Shown here piece by piece: positions 34,440 to 46,557 of a DNA stretch of 64,000 bases (within the stretch, counting starts at the first letter, position 1; every line of letters starts with the position of its first letter). Location of the stretch: assembly GCA_028751875.1 (NCBI GenBank), contig CM054144.1, forward strand, positions 19,474,164-19,538,163. Direction: 5' to 3'. Made by a program: the position numbers and the translations under genes. The notes under the pieces are model-generated. The model did not search any database and was not told where the DNA came from. It saw only the letters and a list, made by a program, of their open reading frames with translations. Source of the stretch: Rapana venosa (lineage: Eukaryota; Mollusca; Gastropoda; Neogastropoda; Muricidae).

Positions 34440-35040
34440 TGGGATATTATGCACCATGCTAAATAACAATAGACCTCATCCCAACCATCAACAAAACGAC
34501 GTCAGTCATGAAGAAGACGACAATGAAATTCCATCATTCACCAGGCACTGTGAAATTGCCAGGAAAAACTGACATTCAAGACGGACAATTTCTCCAAAAG
34601 CAATCTGCGGCCAAAGAAACAGGACTCCTGCGGTCAGGAAACAGGTCAAAGGCTCCGAGGGCTTCTTCCCTCCCCTTCCTCCCCAGACAACGTTGCCAGT
34701 GTGTTGGTATACGTGCCAGTTCCTTCCCTTGCATTCAACGCCTGCCCTGTGTGGCAACCAGCACGTGCGGTCCGTGACATCTCCGTCAAGATGGCTGTTG
34801 ATAAATGCGCTGGTGGAGAATGAAGAATAAATAGGACGCCATCAGGTTCGTCTTGCTAGTGGTAATGATCATCATGACCAGAACATGATTTCTCTGCATG
34901 ACCTTGTGGAAACAGAGAGACAGAGAGGAGAGAGAGACAGAGACAGAGACAGAGACAGACAGACAGACAGACAGAACAAATAAAATTATGTGACTTAAAT
35001 TCTCCCTTTAATTCATGAAGAGATGTTGGGGAACTGCAGA
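34440..35040 (+). repeat. E: diverged copy of the start of the ~5-kb unit
   Basis: Diverged match to about 52020-52720 in unit C. Shared landmarks are AATTT..CCAAA.GCAAT, GAAACAGGACTC, GGTCAG, CAGACAA, GTGTTGGT, GTGTGGCAA, CAGCACGTG, GGTAATGAT and a GACA microsatellite at the same relative place (34913-34975), followed by TGTGACTTAAATTCTCCCTTT. Confidence 0.75.
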
Positions 35041-35078
35041 AACATTTTCAGGCAAAATGATTTGGTAAGAAGACACTG

Positions 35079-35170
35079 TTCTCCACCCTCCCTCTCTCCC
35101 TCCCTCTCTCCCTCTCTCTCTCCCTCTCTTCTCTCTCTGTCTCTCTCTCTGTCTCCCTCTCTCTCTCTCT

Positions 35171-35204
<34 letters not shown>

Positions 35205-35228
35205 CGCTGGCTGGCTGTCTGTCTGTCT

Positions 35229-35311
<83 letters not shown>

Positions 35312-35318
35312 CTTTCCC
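35079..35318. repeat. (CT)n microsatellite
   Basis: About 240 bases of CT with CCCT, CTGT and CGCT interruptions. Confidence 0.97.
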
Positions 35319-36309
35319 CTGTCAGTGGCAGAAAGGATGAGGACAGTAAGTGAGCCCCCCACACTGCTGTGCATACCTAACCGTCTCTACGACAATAGCT
35401 GAGACAGTTTCAGAGCATACATGATAAGTTTTACTGGTGCTCACCCATGAAACCTGTCTTACAGGTTTATCTGACAGTGGAAGAAGAGCCAGAACTAAAG
35501 TTAACAGCGAGGTAACATTTCTGTCAAATGTCAAGCGTTCCACATGTTGGATTGATGGTAACATTACAGTCCTTACGTTCTAACCATCTTCCTTTTTTTT
35601 ACCTTAAAGAAGATCTGTGTTCAAAAAGATCAGAACTATGTGTTTGTCCAACAATTAATTGATTACTTTTTCTCCACTCCAAATCATTATTTATGCTTAA
35701 TGGCATAATTGTATATGACAATATAAGCCTAATAAATAAAATACTAAAACATTTTGAAAGCTGTAGTGCTATATAAGTGTCTTGTGTATGACAAATTCAT
35801 TAGTGTGTTTTGTGTGGCATGAGCAGTTGGTCAAGTTTGACATTCCGAACTGATTGCTAGTGAAAATATAACCTTATTAGCATGCGTGGAACAAGCATGT
35901 ACGATGATTCATGACTTCGTGTGGCGATAAGGAGTTGGAGTGCGATGTGGGCGGTAACTCTAAGCAGTAAGAAAACAACAAACAAACAGCGTTACGTTGA
36001 GTAATTTGCACTTTGAAATAGAGAGAAATGTAAATAGCAATGCAGAGTCATTAAGAGAAAAATAGATATTAAGATAGAGCAATTGACCGCTTCAAACATT
36101 TTCCGGTGTCTGCTTCGAAATGCCATATCCTCTAACTTAGTCCTGACTTCAGAAGTAGGAACAATGATATGGAAAAGAAGACAGTGACTATTAGCATTAT
36201 TTAATTCATTTTCGACATTGTGTTTTGTTGTTTTCTTTTCACCACCGCGCCCTCAGTTCAATAAGCGCTATCTTGCACACCACAAACCACAAATCATATT
36301 TACTCGGGT
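35319..36309. other. No gene seen
   Basis: AT-rich, unique-looking. Part (about 36100-36200) may be a further decayed unit of the satellite that follows, but the match is weak. Confidence 0.45.
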
Positions 36310-38330
36310 GCGCCGGGGGGCGGGGGGGGGGGCATGTTTGCCTTGATCAATTTCTTCTGCTGTGTCTCTGAGATTCGATCTCTCTACCTTAGTTCTGACA
36401 CAGTGGTGCGAGGGAGTGCGGGATGGAGGACGAGATGCTGCGAAAGAGAACAAGGGACCAGGACAATGTCTCTGACGATTGCACCACCCTGCCATTTCTG
36501 CCTCTCCATGCAGGCAACATGATATGACACTGAGGTCCATTGCGTTGCAACAGTCGCCACATATGCGTATGACTAGTTTCGAGTAGTACAAGTGTATTGT
36601 TGAATCACTTAGGAATCTTTTATTGGAGCAGTGATTTTTATAAGTACTAGCTGACAGTGACAGATGTAATGCATTTTGCTTATAAAGCGAGGTTTGTGTA
36701 GGTTTAATCTTTTTGGCACGAAACGTTTATCAACTAGACCTTTGATGTTTGAGTCTTGAGATAAGTAATTAATTTGAGATAGAAGATGATTAAGTATATG
36801 CAATGCCAGTTCAAACTCGTGTCTGCCGAACATACTCACGATACCAGAACAGAAGGGGGGAATATTGGGGGGGGGAGAGGCTTTCCTTGGATAAATTTCT
36901 GTAGAACAAAATGCTCTTGTAGAGGACCAGATGCAATCAAGGAAATGTACAAAAAAAAAAGGTTAGGGGGGGGGGGGGGGGGCTGTTTGCCTGATACATT
37001 ATCTTCTGCTGTGAAATTGAGATTCGAATTCTACCAGTAGACTGTTGACAATGTGATGAAGAGGTAGAAGGACAGGTGGATAGGAAGGACGAATAGTGCG
37101 AAAGAAGAACAATGGACAAGAAGACATGACTTGAAATTCACCCTGCCATGTTTTGGGCTGTCCAGAGTAGACATTCATAATGACGTAGTGTCTTGCGTTG
37201 ATATCAGGTCAGACATTATACGTTGACTTTTCGGAGTAAACATGAGCTTTTGATCACTTAGATGTCATATTATTGGGCAGTTGATTTTTTTAGTATAGAC
37301 TGATCAGTGATCCACTGATGATTGATAGCGGGTTCTGTGTGGTTTAACTTTTGAGCAGACAGTATGTATGACATAGACTGCAGTGTGTTGAATTTTCGTT
37401 TGATATTGCAAGATGTAACGAATGATTAACTTGTAAATTGCACAAACCGACTCAAACTTACTAGGGGTTGAGGGGGGGGTGGAGGGTTTCCTTTTGTAAA
37501 TCTGTTACGATAAACGTTTTAGGCATGCAATCAAAGGAATGTAATAAATAAGTTACGGCAGCTTTTAGCTTGATTCTCTCGTCTGAATTTGCATGTGTCA
37601 GTACATTTCTGGCAGAGCTGCGTGACGAAAGTGGTATCAGTATCAGACCAGGAGGGATCGTTCCGACATGGACAATCAAGAGAACAGTTTCATATTATCC
37701 TCCGAAAAATAATATGGCTGTCTAGTCTAAACATAGTTATGTGTCCTTTAGAGTGGCAGAGCATTATGGTCATTGATGTAACATTTAGTTTTCATTGCCG
37801 TTTGTTGATTCTGTGGTGATATGTTTATAGATTTTTGCTGAACTGACTAGCACACTAATAACTTCACGGGACCACACTTGAATGACAACTGTGACGAGAG
37901 CGCAGGTTGAATTTCACGTTGATATTGCAACAGACTGTACACGATATAATTAATTATATAGCTTACATAAATACATGATAATTATTCAGTTTAGCTTATA
38001 GCCATCCATTTGTCAGCTGTGAATATCAAATTTTAGGCTGCATCAAAATGATAGATGTATATTTAGGCAACTATTATGATTTTCTATACATTACTTTTAC
38101 TGTAGGTCCAAGACATTGTTGGGAGATGTGACAGGAAATGGACTTTGCTTTGACGCGGGAATTTCGACATATGTCAATGCAGTTTCATTACATACCTCTG
38201 AAACAAATGGTTCAACAATGGTTTCACTTAGGGCGGCTGTCTTGTAACATTTTTTGCTTAATTGCTTTGTGTAATTGCGACTTTGTTAATTGAATTCTTA
38301 TCGGTTTCTGACACAACAACCAACACACCA
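36310..38330 (+). repeat. Decaying ~500-650-bp tandem satellite, 3-4 units
   Basis: Units at about 36314-36963, 36964-37560, 37560-38060 and perhaps 38060-38330. The first two begin with a G-run, TGTTTGCCT..AT, CTTCTGCTGTG and GAGATTCGA. Shared later landmarks are TGAATTT..GTTGATATTGCAA, ATGATTAA and ATGCAATCAA.GAAATGTA. Similarity falls from left to right. No coding motif seen. Confidence 0.72.
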
Positions 38331-39479
38331 AACAGCTGGGTGCGCGCGGACACAACAAGCAGCCTCAATATGATATTTACTTAGCTCTAATAAACAAATA
38401 AATTCAATAACTGTTAAAACCCATGTAAGTGATAAACTCAGAATCACATTTAGCGATTAACCTTTAAGCCAATAAATTGTCCAAAACATAAATTATAGTA
38501 AGAATAAGATGGTGACCCAAGCTTTGTTTTTATTGTATTGGTTGTAAATAAGGACAAAGTTTACAATTGTAATAAACGACAACATGCTTCATATCATTTG
38601 TAAAACTATCAAACACAACAACTGACTAATCTACTGACAAACAACAACCCATAAAGCTTGGTGGCATGTAAAATACATCTTGTGTGTACTTGTCTGAAGA
38701 TAAAACAAAACTGTTCACCTGTTGAAAACAGACTAGTTTTTGCGTTTCGTTACATTACATGTCCCGAGTAATAATATAAAAATAAGAAATGTCGTTTTTT
38801 TTTTTATTTGTAGTAGGACGGTCTCAATTCTATCTAACTAAAACGCATCGCTCAAGTCTGACAACACACACACACAAACACACAAATCAAACATACTCGC
38901 CGAGCTATAATTCACCTTGTCTTGGAGAACTTCCAATGACAAAATTAGGTTTCATGGCATTGTTAACAATAACATGACGGTTTACCTAAAAGCAATAGTG
39001 GGTGTTATTTTTTTTGTTTTAGTTTTATTCATTCTAGCAAAGATTGTAGCTGAATGAAGCAAAAAATATCGACACGTCTTCATTGAGCTAAATTTGGATC
39101 ACAATGCTAATATGTAGTTCGTCGCAGTTTTAACAAAAAGAGACAGAAAGTAACAAAACAATGTGGTTTGAATTATTTTATTTAGTAAGTGTTTTCATAT
39201 ACTACTAGCGTATTGCTACAATTTGGTCAGCTTCTGTGTCGTGTTTTTCGTGGTATGGAGAGTTACACAAACTTTTATATTAGTATCTACTTTTAGTTTT
39301 TTCTTTTACCCTTGCTTTGTCAAACTGTTTGCTTGTTTTCGTGTTTGTGTATTTGCTTTTTTTCGTACAGTCAGTTTTCTAGCCCTTTTATATCGTTTCT
39401 TTATTCTCTCGTCTGTCTTAGTGTATTTCTTTTTTTTTCTCAGTGGTTCTTCTTCTATCTATCCTTATCTAACTCTTCT
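38331..39479. other. No gene seen
   Basis: AT-rich, low-complexity T-rich stretches near 39010 and 39220-39450. No repeat or coding feature recognised. Confidence 0.45.
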
Positions 39480-39499
39480 ATCTATATGATCTATCTTCT

Positions 39500-39561
<62 letters not shown>

Positions 39562-39655
39562 GTCTGTCTGTCTATCTATGTATCTATCTATCTTTTATCT
39601 ATCTATCTATCTAGCTATCTATCTGTCTGTCTGTCTGTATGTATGTCTGTCTCTG

Positions 39656-39686
<31 letters not shown>

Positions 39687-39848
39687 GTAATAATTCCCAT
39701 GGACCTCTGCCTTCTATTCTTTAGGTGATTTTGTGACGATCTGCATGCGTTTCATATTATGTCCGTCTGCGTGAAATTTTGTTCGTACAAATACCAAGTT
39801 TTTGTCTGTCTGTCTGTCTGTCTGTCTGCTGTCTGTATGTCTGTCTGT
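39480..39848. repeat. (CTAT)n and (CTGT)n microsatellites
   Basis: CTAT repeats 39500-39620, CTGT/CTGTCT 39621-39690, then a separate CTGT block 39802-39848. Confidence 0.95.
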
Positions 39849-39949
39849 TTGCTTACTCATGTGGGCAAGCGCATACCTACATACCTGCCTACAAACATGC
39901 TTGCCTGTACACAAGTGTAGCTTCACAAGCATGAAGAAATTTTTTTCTT

Positions 39950-40170
39950 TTTCTTTCTTTACATTTATTTCGAGAATATTTGACAAAATTCCTCATGTAC
40001 TTCTTTAACATCAAGCCCCCTGTGTATGTGACTAGGTAAATTGTGTCACCCATTCCCACCGGTATCAATGGTCGATTTTCCAAAAGGTGGAACAGGCTTG
40101 TGTGTGTAAGATGTTTTTGCGTGGTTTGGAAAAGGGAACTTAGCTGCTAATCTCATCCGAAGGACGATGA
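39950..40170 (-). mobile_element. SINE-B copy (diverged)
   Basis: Body landmarks are degraded but in order: TTTCGAGAATATT, CATGTACTTCTTTAACATC, GTGTATG, TCCCACCGG, AAAAGGTGGAACAGG and CTCATCCGAAGGAC. Same orientation as all other copies. Confidence 0.75.
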
Positions 40171-40250
<80 letters not shown>

Positions 40251-40335
40251 GTGTGTGTTTTGCGTATGCGCGCGTGAGTGGGTGCATGCGTGTAAGTGTG
40301 TGTGTGTGTATGTGTATGTGTGTGTGTGTGTTTAG
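40171..40335. repeat. (GT)n microsatellite
   Basis: Pure GT with few interruptions to about 40247, then GCGT/GTAT-type degenerate repeats. Confidence 0.95.
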
Positions 40336-40344
40336 TTCTTTTAT

Positions 40345-40490
40345 TTTATCTAATCTTACTTTATTCTTTTATATATTTCGAGGATAATGGAATAAGTAAT
40401 CGTGTGCTTTTTTAATCCAGCCCTCGTGTGTATGCAGTTTTGTAAATGTTGTCATTTATTCCAACCCGCGCACAATAGCTGAATCTTCTC
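40345..40490 (-). mobile_element. SINE-B fragment
   Basis: Begins with the A-tail complement (TTTATTTTATC), then TTCGAGGATAATGGAATAAG, CATGCAGTTTTGTAAA-like and CGCACAATAGC. It breaks off into a GT/GC microsatellite (40494-40587) instead of the rest of the body. Confidence 0.78.
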
Positions 40491-40493
40491 TTT

Positions 40494-40587
40494 GAACGTG
40501 TGCGTGTGCGTGCGTGCGGGCGTGTGCGTGTGTGTGTATGTGTGCGTGTGCTTGTGTGCGTGCGTGCGTGCGTGTGTGCGTATGTGG
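40494..40587. repeat. (GTGC/GTGT)n microsatellite
   Basis: GTGCGTGC-type alternating purine-pyrimidine repeat replacing the distal half of a SINE-B copy. Confidence 0.9.
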
Positions 40588-41082
40588 TTAATCTTTTGAA
40601 CTTTGATCTTCTTTAGTAACGGTCATACACTTGTAAATTGTCAGGCAGTTTGCACGTTTTGCCTTCAACCGCCTGTTGTGTTTGAAAAAAAAAATCAGCA
40701 GAAAGAAGTTGGCTTATGAGATATCCAACGGATGTTGAATACACAGTCTTAAGTAGGTTTTACACGCTAACATATCTCTCTCTCTACCCCCCCCCCCTCC
40801 TCTATCTCGCTCTCTCCAATCAATAACTTACGATTTAACTTAGCAGATCCTTTTAGTCTTAAAACAATTTAATACTTCAGATAGGAAAGCATTAGTTTTG
40901 CACTCTTAAACAAGAGTGCGCGCTGTAAGTGCCTGCATGCTTGCACCTACACGCATGCACTTGTGCGCGTGCTGCACTCGTATGTGACTCTACACAAGTG
41001 ACAAATGCATGCATATACACACAAACAAGCCAACATTCGTGCACGCATGTGCATGCTCAAAGACACGCAGGTGCTTTTATAG
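40588..41082. other. No gene seen
   Basis: Short C-run at 40789-40797 and CA/GC-rich patches; no recognised feature. Confidence 0.45.
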
Positions 41083-41208
<126 letters not shown>

Positions 41209-42024
41209 TGGATGGGGTAAAAGTAGCCATTTTCTTAATGCCAAGGGATGTTTCCCGGCAATTTGAGTACATGCCCCTTTGTGGTCTAAACTCTATTATA
41301 TTTGATTTCAATATTTAACTGATCCTTTCAAGTTCTTAGTAATCAATCCAAATGAGTTATTGAAGAAACATTTTCCTATAAAATGTCAACAAGGTAGATC
41401 TTTCTAAAAACATACCATCAGAATGTCAAATATCCTTAAAAGAACACGTTTAATTATTTCCATTTGATTCTCGTATTTCCATACATTGCCAAAAATCGAG
41501 ACAAAGAGCTGACATCTGATTCATACAACTTCTCTGGACAGGAACTAGACTAGAGGTGGGTAAAGTGAGCCGGTGTGTCCATGAGAAAGCTTAATGATGT
41601 CTCCTCTCAACTTCCTCTCCAGCTCCCATGATTATTGCAATGTTGCATGAGCAAATGCCTTCTATAGAGACCGTGTACGTGACTTGGGTGGCAAACGGGA
41701 CGTGCATTCTGTGACATCTCAATCAGTGTGGTTTCTGAGGATTGGTTTTTGGGAGACCTGTGGGGCTAGAATGTGGCCACAGGGATATTGCGTCCATGGA
41801 AGCTGCTAAGCATGTTCCATTCCACTCTGTTTTGTAGATTTTTACCGTTTCAGTGTTACATTGTAATTGATAAATCACATTTAAAAGAATAGATTGCTGC
41901 GCTCAAGCCCCTGGTCATTAATAATCTGTTCTTTGCTATTGATACTTCAAAAATAGCTGGCGGCAGAAACAATAAAAATAAAATGATGATTGTCGATGTC
42001 AATGATAACAACACCAGTGCCAAT

Positions 42025-42041
42025 ATCATCATCATCATTAC

Positions 42042-42101
<60 letters not shown>

Positions 42102-42118
42102 TCATCATCATCATCATC
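42025..42118. repeat. (CAT)n microsatellite
   Basis: Trinucleotide run at the same relative position as the (ATG)n run at 45181-45304 in inverted copy B. Copy C has only a short CATCAT and CACCAC tract there. Confidence 0.97.
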
Positions 42119-42821
42119 AAAAAACTTAACTTTCCTCTTCTTCTTCATGCAAACAACAGCGCGTCCCAGCAAATTATCTAATTGATGTCAACCACTATGA
42201 AGACGACAACATCATTACCACAATGGCCTGGTGATCATCAAAGAGTTCCACAAGTCTGTACCACTTCCGTCAAGGTATTGATTTTGAACAGTGCAGCGGT
42301 AACTTCTGTCCTGACAGCCACACACAGACAGCCCACAGTGTTCACCCCTCACTGCCTGCAGCATCAAAGCCATCAACGGTAGGAAGTGGTTCATGTCCCC
42401 CTCTCTCCCTTTTCCTCAGACACGTCCGTGAGGAAGCTGGTGCTTAGACACCCTGACCTCAGAGGTGATGGTTTTCACTGAAAGGCGTTATCTTTGACGG
42501 CCTTTATCCCAGCATCAACAGCATCATAGCACCATGTTCGTGTATGCAGAAGCACCTTCCTTCAAAGGGTGGATGCTCAGTTTTGAGCTTTGGGAGCGTT
42601 GGTGATGCTGTGAATGGACACGAGAAGCAGCCTTTCTTTTGTTTCTGATGACCAAAGTGGTGTCATTAGTTTTTCTTTATGTCCTCTGCAGTTATGAAAG
42701 TGTTCTTTTTTTGTGTGTGTTTGTTTCTGTGCCCATGATGTTAAGGGAAGTAGCTTGATCTAATGCCGTAATGTGTCCTGTCAGTTTGTATCGGGTTGTA
42801 ATGCTTGTAGCGTGCAATATA

Positions 42822-42850
42822 GTGTAGTGTAGTGTAGTGTAGTGTAGTGC
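42822..42850. repeat. Short pentamer tail (GTGTA)n
   Basis: Five to six GTGTA steps at the end of the X part of copy A; the same position is about 200 bases long in copy C. Confidence 0.85.
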
Positions 42851-42924
42851 GATTAATAAAAAAAAAAGAAAGTGGTGCCTGGCTTTGAATTAAACAAAGT
42901 ATAAAAATTATTTTAAAACATGAT

Positions 42925-43205
42925 TGGGGAGGAAATAGCTCAGTGGTCGAGCACTCACTTCCCCCCCAGCTAAGATAAAGCGTGGTTACCATTTGGATGG
43001 GTGACCATTTGTGCGCCTTGGCTTCAGTACAGCCCCCCCAGGTCACCCAGCTGTAAATGGGTACCTGCCCTCTTTAGGGTCAGGGAAGGTAAAGCAGCGA
43101 GGGAGAGGACATGGGCGCCGCCTTGAGAAGTTGAGGTCTATGATGCCTCACTCCTCTACGACCACATACGTTATGGGACACCTTTACCTTTTTATAAAAA
43201 AAAGA
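42925..43205 (+). mobile_element. tRNA/5S-chimeric SINE-like element, copy in A
   Basis: Head AAATAGCTCAGTGGTCGAGCA resembles a tRNA A box. It is followed by CGTGGTTACC and TTGGATGGGTGACCA, matching the C-box region of 5S rRNA. The body has CAGCTGTAAATGGGTACCTG and AGGGAAGGTAAAGCAGCGAG. It ends in an A-rich tail (AAAAAAAAG at about 43197). The 5S A-box-like part is shorter than in the copy at 56328-56632. Confidence 0.75.
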
Positions 43206-43768
43206 TAGGAAGTGTAGAAATATTACGGAAGTAAAAGACCACGGAGTAAAATAAAAACTGAAAAGAAAGAAGGCCCTTTTTATGTATGAATAATGACATG
43301 GAAGATAGACATGTCAGGACACAATGTCCAAATGATAAAGATATAATTATATACTAATTTCTAAACAATCCCTGTGGCTTCTATAAAGTGGGACAGAAAT
43401 ATTTACCTAAAAATAGTCACTTCTCCGAGCTGTCAATGGGTAACTGGTACTATTCTACTCGTTTAAATTCAGAAACAGCAAGAACAATGTGGTAGCTTAG
43501 AAAAGTTCATAACCGATGGTTCACTTTATCTTGACAGAAGTCAAGAGAGTAGATGCTGTCAGTTACTTGACGTTATGTTCCTTCGGATGGTATCATTCCA
43601 TGCAGTGGCAAAACCAACTTTCTATAATTATATTAAGTACCACAAAGTGAAAAAGAGAAAAGAAAAAACTGTTCTGAAAGTTCTGACAGTATACACCAAT
43701 TATAGTGCACCTTCTGATTGATCCACGTACTGCAAAAAGTCAGGGTTTCCAGCATTTTCTGCCATGAT

Positions 43769-43770
43769 TT

Positions 43771-43842
<72 letters not shown>

Positions 43843-43893
43843 AGACAGAGACAGATAAAATACAGAGAAAAAGAGACAGAGAGAGACAGAGAG
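43769..43893. repeat. (AG)n microsatellite
   Basis: AG run followed by GACAGAGA steps. Same position before an F3 repeat as 27393-27473. Confidence 0.97.
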
Positions 43894-43899
43894 AGATTT

Positions 43900-44330
43900 C
43901 CACATCAATTGGCTGGTGAAAACTCATGTAACATGGCTGATTTCAACCGCCAGCTGCCCCCTTCCCCAATCTTGTTACCACCGCTCAGATCATGGCGTTA
44001 AATGTGGGCTGGGAGCCTGGCTACCCTACACCTCCGGCTTCCCCTCCATTTCCTCCCCCTGCCTTCATCTCCTCCTGTCAATGTCAAGTGCTCTCTCAGC
44101 TCTGGCACCTCACGCGACACCTCATGCAGCACACTACATAGCTGATCTGCTGGCAGGGCAAGGAGAGGTCAATCTGCTGCCGCTGTGGTTTCATGCAGCA
44201 ATCCCTGCAGGAGCTGTGTGTGGCTTGTAGGACACCATCTGCAGATGAGGCAGTCTGTGTAGTGGGGCTAGCTGTGTGTCCTTTGAGGAGGGAACCACTT
44301 GAGCTGATTAGGCTAACATGTCTTTAGCTG
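43900..44330 (+). repeat. F3 repeat, copy iii
   Basis: Landmarks are CATGTAACATGGCTGAT, CCCTCCATTTCCTCC, TCTCCTCCTGTCAATG, GTGCTCTCTC, TCTGGCACCTC, GGAGCTGTGTGTGG, GTAGGACACC and GATGAGGCAGTCTGTG. Followed by CTGTCT steps and a T-run/G-run (44428-44478). Confidence 0.82.
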
Positions 44331-45180
44331 AGATGTTTAGATTCTGTTTTCTGTCTGCTGCTGTCTGTTTTTTGCTCTATCTGCCTGTCTGTCTCTGTCT
44401 CTCTTTGTCTCTGTCTCTCTCTGGGTGTTTTTTTTATTTATTTTTTTTATTTTTTTTTTTTTTTGGGGGGGGGGTTGAGGGGCAGGGGTATGGGTGTGTG
44501 TTTACACTATTTCCGAACTTCACAAAAATGCATAATATACCTAACTTGCTACTTCCCCAAACATCATAGGCACAGAAACTAAAAAAAACAAAATGCAAGA
44601 ACACTGTGATAACTATATAGGAAGAAGGATGGTAACAAAAACCAATGACACCACTTTGGTCATCAGAAACAAAAGGAAGGTTGCTACTCGTGTCCATTCA
44701 CAGCATCACCAACGCTTCCAAAGCTCAAAACTGAGCATCAACACTTTGAAGGCAGGTACTGAACTGGTGCTATGATGCTGTTGATGCTGGCATAAGGACC
44801 GTCAAAGATAACGCCTTTCAGTGTGAATCAGAACCTCTGAGGTCAGGGTGTCTAAGCACCAGCTTCCTCATGGACGTGTCTGAGAATAAAGGGAGAGAGA
44901 CAGCTAGGAAACCACTTCCTGCCATTCACAGCTTTGATGCTGTAGGCAGTGAGGGGTGAAAACTGTGGGTTGTCTGTGTGGGGTTGTCAGGACAGAAGCT
45001 TACTGCTGCAAGATCAATACCTTGACGGGAGTGGCACAGACTTGTGGAACTCTTTGATGATCACCAGGCCATTGTGGTAATGATGCTGTCGTCTTCATTG
45101 TGCTTGAAATCAATTAGATAATTTGCGGGGACGCGCTGTGGTTTGCATGAAGAAGAGGAGGAAAGTTAAGTTTTTTTTTA

Positions 45181-45184
45181 TGAC

Positions 45185-45227
<43 letters not shown>

Positions 45228-45304
45228 CTGATGGTGATGATGATGATGATGGTGATGATGGTGATGATGGTGATGATGATGGTGATGATGGTGATGAGGA
45301 GGAA
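45181..45304. repeat. (ATG)n microsatellite
   Basis: GATGAT/GGTGAT run, complement of the (CAT)n in copy A at the same place in the unit. The poly-M open frame is an artefact. Confidence 0.97.
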
Positions 45305-46353
45305 GACGAGCATTATGTTGGCACTGGTGTTGTTATCATTGACATTGACAATCATTATATTGTTACCATTATTGCTATCAATAGGTCATAAAGTCATCAA
45401 TAAAAGTATATATTTCTTTAAGCATTCATATCATTTATGACATTATATTATGTGTATCAATGCATGTTCAGTGAAGTTCAGCAAGAGACACAATCAATTT
45501 TCTTGTTATACCATTATCTTTAACGGAATGATCTTTTGGTCACAGACTAATCAAATACCATTCCCCACTCTACCGCGAATAGGTCATCTATCAAAGGCTG
45601 CTTGATTGAGATGAAGGAATGCATGTGATGCTTGTCACTCAGCTCACACGCACATTTCCAGATACCACATGTGTATGGATGGTATCAAACTAATCATGAG
45701 GGCTGGTGGGAGAAAAAGAACAGCAATCATTGGAAACAGGACCTTCAGATCTATTGTGCAAAACGTAAAACCCTTCAGAGAAGTAGTGTAATTTATTACC
45801 TTGTCCAGCTTGTCTTCAGTGTACCAGTTGATTAATTATGTTTCTTGGTTACTCTGACTTCAGAGGTAGCTGTGTATTACCTCTTACTCGAGTTTGGATA
45901 CAAATGTAAAACAACAACAAACTATTTTTAACTTGCTGTTACACAATCTTGTTTTTAATTATGATGAAATTAAGGATAAAGATAATAATAATAATTATTT
46001 GTTTTGATTTTACATTCAAATCATGGCATTAATCTGTTGTGCCTGATATAATAACAACGACTACATGTCCCAAGTGATATCGGCACTGCGATCACATATA
46101 AATGTATGTTTTTTATGCATTTTGCATAACTTATTAATTCTTTGATAGATTTATTCACACATATCTGTAATGTTATACAGGTCAAAGACCTCAATAATTT
46201 ACAAAACATGCTCCCTCATTTGTTTTGAACTATGTCAGAAATAATTATCTAAGAAAAGTAATTCAGAGCTAGACATACTTATCTTGAATCCCTAAAGGTT
46301 ATCTTTATTCTTGACAAGATTTTAAAACCTACTTTTTTGTTTAAATGCTTGAC

Positions 46354-46364
46354 TCTAAAATTAT
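46354..46364. other. Target-site duplication, left
   Basis: TCTAAAATTAT, identical to 46547-46557, directly flanks the CACCATCATC tail of the truncated RTE. Confidence 0.9.
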
Positions 46365-46546
46365 CACCATCATCATCATCATCAGTCCCGTGACCTTGGC
46401 TGTCGTGGGGGAAACACGAAAGACGATGCCGTGGTAAGCCTCCTCCATCCATCTCGATCCTCGGCTCTGCGCAGTAGGGCCGAGTCATTCATCCTGGTCC
46501 ATTCTCTGATGTTGTCAATCCATGACTTATTCTGTCTTCCCATCTT
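46365..46546 (-). mobile_element. 5'-truncated RTE LINE copy with target duplication
   Basis: Matches the last ~165 bases of the RTE at 58460-61712, on the same strand, including the GATGCCGTGGTAAGCCTCC segment and the CATC-type tail. It is flanked by an exact 11-base repeat TCTAAAATTAT at 46354-46364 and 46547-46557. Unit D shows the uninserted site (about 63630-63660, ATGATTTTAGAGAAAAGTG). On the minus strand the residual frame ends PRSRD and meets the (TGA)n tail. The insertion is dead on arrival, as is typical for 5'-truncated LINEs. Confidence 0.93.
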
Positions 46547-46557
46547 TCTAAAATTAT
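46547..46557. other. Target-site duplication, right
   Basis: TCTAAAATTAT at the 5' (truncation) end of the RTE fragment. Confidence 0.9.

Larger units (their letters stand above)
41500..43560 (+). repeat. ~5-kb unit, copy A (partial)
   Basis: Contains, in the same order as unit C, a GTGACTT..GTGGCAAACGG segment, ATGATTGTCGATGTCAATG with a (CAT)n run, the GCGCGTCCC..CAAATTAT..AATTGATGTCA segment, the X part (GATCATCAAAGAGTTCCACA...GACACCCTGACCTCAGAGG), a short pentamer tail and the 5S-like SINE. A downstream segment with ATTCTACT...CAGAA...GTTCACTTTATCTTGACAGAAG completes it. Internal deletions relative to C. No reading frame is conserved between copies. Confidence 0.85.

Noticed and set aside
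42025..42118. (CAT)n run as the tail of an RTE insertion
   Set aside because: RTE tails here are TGA repeats, but no RTE coding sequence adjoins this run and it is at the same position in several unit copies.
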